A program made the translations under genes and the position numbers. 14,609 nt of DNA from DATEAV01 sp964513155 (GTDB lineage Bacteria > Chloroflexota > Anaerolineae > Anaerolineales > E44-bin32). Shown here in pieces: positions 13,215 to 14,609 of this stretch. A model generated the notes under the pieces. That model worked only from the letters and a program-made list of their open reading frames with translations. It did not search any database and was not told the origin of the DNA. The stretch covers positions 1 to 14,609 of the forward strand of contig CAZEMA010000062.1 in the NCBI GenBank assembly GCA_964513155.1, in the 5' to 3' direction. Each line of letters begins with the position of its first letter. Position 1 is the first letter of the stretch.

Positions 13215-14609
13215 ACCGTCGTCGCCTCGCGTGGGGGCTGCTGGTGTTGGCCCTGGCAGCCTGCCTGCCGACGAGCCGAAACCAGACGCCAGGCCTGGCT
13301 CCCTCCACAGCCCCCGCCCTCGAGGCCAGCCTGACCCCAACCCATCCTTCGATCGCGCCGACGGCGCCTGCCTCGCCGTCGGCCACCACCCCCCCGAGGG
13401 ACTGGCCCGACCCCTTTACCTACATCACCGCCGCGCCCCCCTCCACGCCGATCCCCGAGGCCGCTGAGCCCTATCCCTTCCCGCCGGACGTCATCAACTT
13501 TCTTCTAATCGGCTCTGATCGGCGGTCAAGTGAGGCCTTTCGAACGGATGTCGTCATCATCCTGTCCGTCAGTCCTGCAGCCGGGGGTGCGGCGCTGGTC
13601 TCCATCCCGCGCGACCTCTACGTCTACCTTCCGGGCTACACCATGCAGCGCGTCAACGCGGCCTACTCCTATGGCGAATCCCTCGGCTACCCGGGCGGCG
13701 GGTTGGGACTGCTCAAGGATACGATCCTCTATAACTTGGGCGTGCGCATCGATCGCTTTGCCCGGATCGAGATGGGTGGCTTCAGTGACCTGATCGACAC
13801 TCTCGGCGGCGTCGATGTCGATGTCACTTGCGCCTACTCGGACTGGCGCCTCCGGAGCCCCAACCTGTCACCAGACGACCCCGCTCATTGGCGGATGTTC
13901 ACCGTCCCCGCTGGCGTCGTTCACATGGGCGGGGAGTATGCCCTGTGGTACGCCCGGGCGAGGGCTCATTCCTCAGACCTCGATCGGGCCCGGCGACAGC
14001 AGGAACTGCTCCGGGCGATCTACCGCCAGGTCCTCAACCTGCAGCTGATACCCCGGCTTCCCGCCCTTTACCAGGATCTGACCAGCACAGTCTCGACCGA
14101 CGTCACCCTGGCGGATCTGCTGGGCCTGGTGCCACTGGTCCCGCGCCTGGACCCGGCCCAGATTCGCAGTCGGTTCATCGGCCGCGACCAGATCACCCCG
14201 TGGCGGGTCCCCACCAGCGGCGCCCAGGTCCTGGTACCAAACCGCGAGGCGATCCGCCTCCTTCTGGAAGAGGCCTTCGACTTCGAAACGCCGAACCCTC
14301 TCGTCCCCCAGGCCTTCGTGACGATTGAAGTCGTGAATGTGTCCTCCAACCCGGATTGGGGGCGGCTTGCCGCCGCCCGAGTGAACTACGTGGGATTGCG
14401 GGCGCACGTAGGCCCGGCCGAACCCGATCCCGAGGTGAGCACCCACCTCGTGGACTACGGCCTGGGAGCTCCCGAGGACCTGCAGCGGCTGCAGCACGCT
14501 CTGGGGCTCGGGGCTGATTCGGTCGTCAGCCAGGCCGACCCCAGCTCTCCCTTCCCCTTCACCCTTGTTGTCGGCGACGACTACCAGCCCTGCTTCGACC
14601 CCACCCAGG
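13211..14609 (+). CDS. LCP family lipoprotein with LytR_C domain, second copy (3' end missing)
   Basis: This gene starts at ATG 13211, overlapping the first LCP stop, and stays open to the window end (466 codons). A lipoprotein signal ends in LAAC with Cys18. A Pro/Thr/Ala-rich linker runs to about 90. The LCP domain (about 93-275) has FLLIGSDRR, RTDVVIIL, LVSIPRDLYVYLPG, MQRVNAAYSYGES, LIDTLGGVDVDV, HMGGEYALWYARAR and SDLDRARRQQ. It contains an insertion (about 207-231, with CAYSDWRL) absent from the first copy. Residues 368 to about 460 (VTIEVVNVSS to FTLVVGDDYQP) match the LytR_C domain often found behind LCP domains. The two copies are clear paralogs from an old tandem duplication, probably translated from one mRNA. 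The missing C-terminus is likely short. Confidence 0.92.
   Translation, partial: MNRRRLAWGLLVLALAACLPTSRNQTPGLAPSTAPALEASLTPTHPSIAPTAPASPSATTPPRDWPDPFTYITAAPPSTPIPEAAEPYPFPPDVINFLLIGSDRRSSEAFRTDVVIILSVSPAAGGAALVSIPRDLYVYLPGYTMQRVNAAYSYGESLGYPGGGLGLLKDTILYNLGVRIDRFARIEMGGFSDLIDTLGGVDVDVTCAYSDWRLRSPNLSPDDPAHWRMFTVPAGVVHMGGEYALWYARARAHSSDLDRARRQQELLRAIYRQVLNLQLIPRLPALYQDLTSTVSTDVTLADLLGLVPLVPRLDPAQIRSRFIGRDQITPWRVPTSGAQVLVPNREAIRLLLEEAFDFETPNPLVPQAFVTIEVVNVSSNPDWGRLAAARVNYVGLRAHVGPAEPDPEVSTHLVDYGLGAPEDLQRLQHALGLGADSVVSQADPSSPFPFTLVVGDDYQPCFDPTQ

Overview
The window looks like a high-GC bacterial chromosome segment, most likely from the Chloroflexota (Anaerolineae-like). This is inferred from four things: lipobox-anchored LytR-CpsA-Psr (LCP) proteins with Thr/Pro-rich linkers, a large GAF-containing kinase-like protein, consensus TATAAT promoters in GC-rich DNA, and a fused MoaD-MoaE. 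No marker gene in the window fixes the taxonomy. I see no insertion sequences, phage genes, CRISPR arrays, tRNAs or rRNAs.

Left part, minus strand. At the left edge the first five codons of a gene run off the window, behind a promoter that overlaps a LexA/DinR-like box. About 420 bases follow without a gene, carrying GC-rich hairpins and G-runs. Next come smc (chromosome condensation ATPase) and rnc (RNase III), 25 bases apart, in the order rnc-smc also seen in Bacillus. rnc has a long stem-loop directly upstream of its ribosome binding site. Upstream of rnc lies a tight cluster transcribed in the order moaC, moaD-moaE fusion, threonine synthase-like PLP enzyme. The last two genes overlap by ATGA. 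The cluster is driven by a strong promoter whose expected start point falls on the moaC ATG, so moaC is probably leaderless.

Middle, plus strand. Divergent from moaC is rpmF (ribosomal protein L32). It has a near-consensus extended -10 promoter and an 8-bp perfect hairpin at the predicted 5' end of its mRNA. A UPF0104/LPG-synthase-like membrane protein follows.

Right part, plus strand. A 773-residue membrane protein combines seven predicted membrane segments, a GAF domain, coiled coil and a histidine-kinase core in which the phosphoacceptor His is replaced by Gln. After it come two tandem LCP lipoproteins that overlap by ATGA, with an extended -10 promoter in front of the first. The second runs off the right edge and carries a LytR_C-type C-terminal domain.

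I do not see a wholly new multi-gene system. The best leads are the His-less kinase, the moaC/moaDE/threonine-synthase-like operon (a fused MoaD that must be cleaved, coupled to a PLP enzyme), the rnc leader hairpin together with an active-site substitution in RNase III, and the leaderless moaC promoter.
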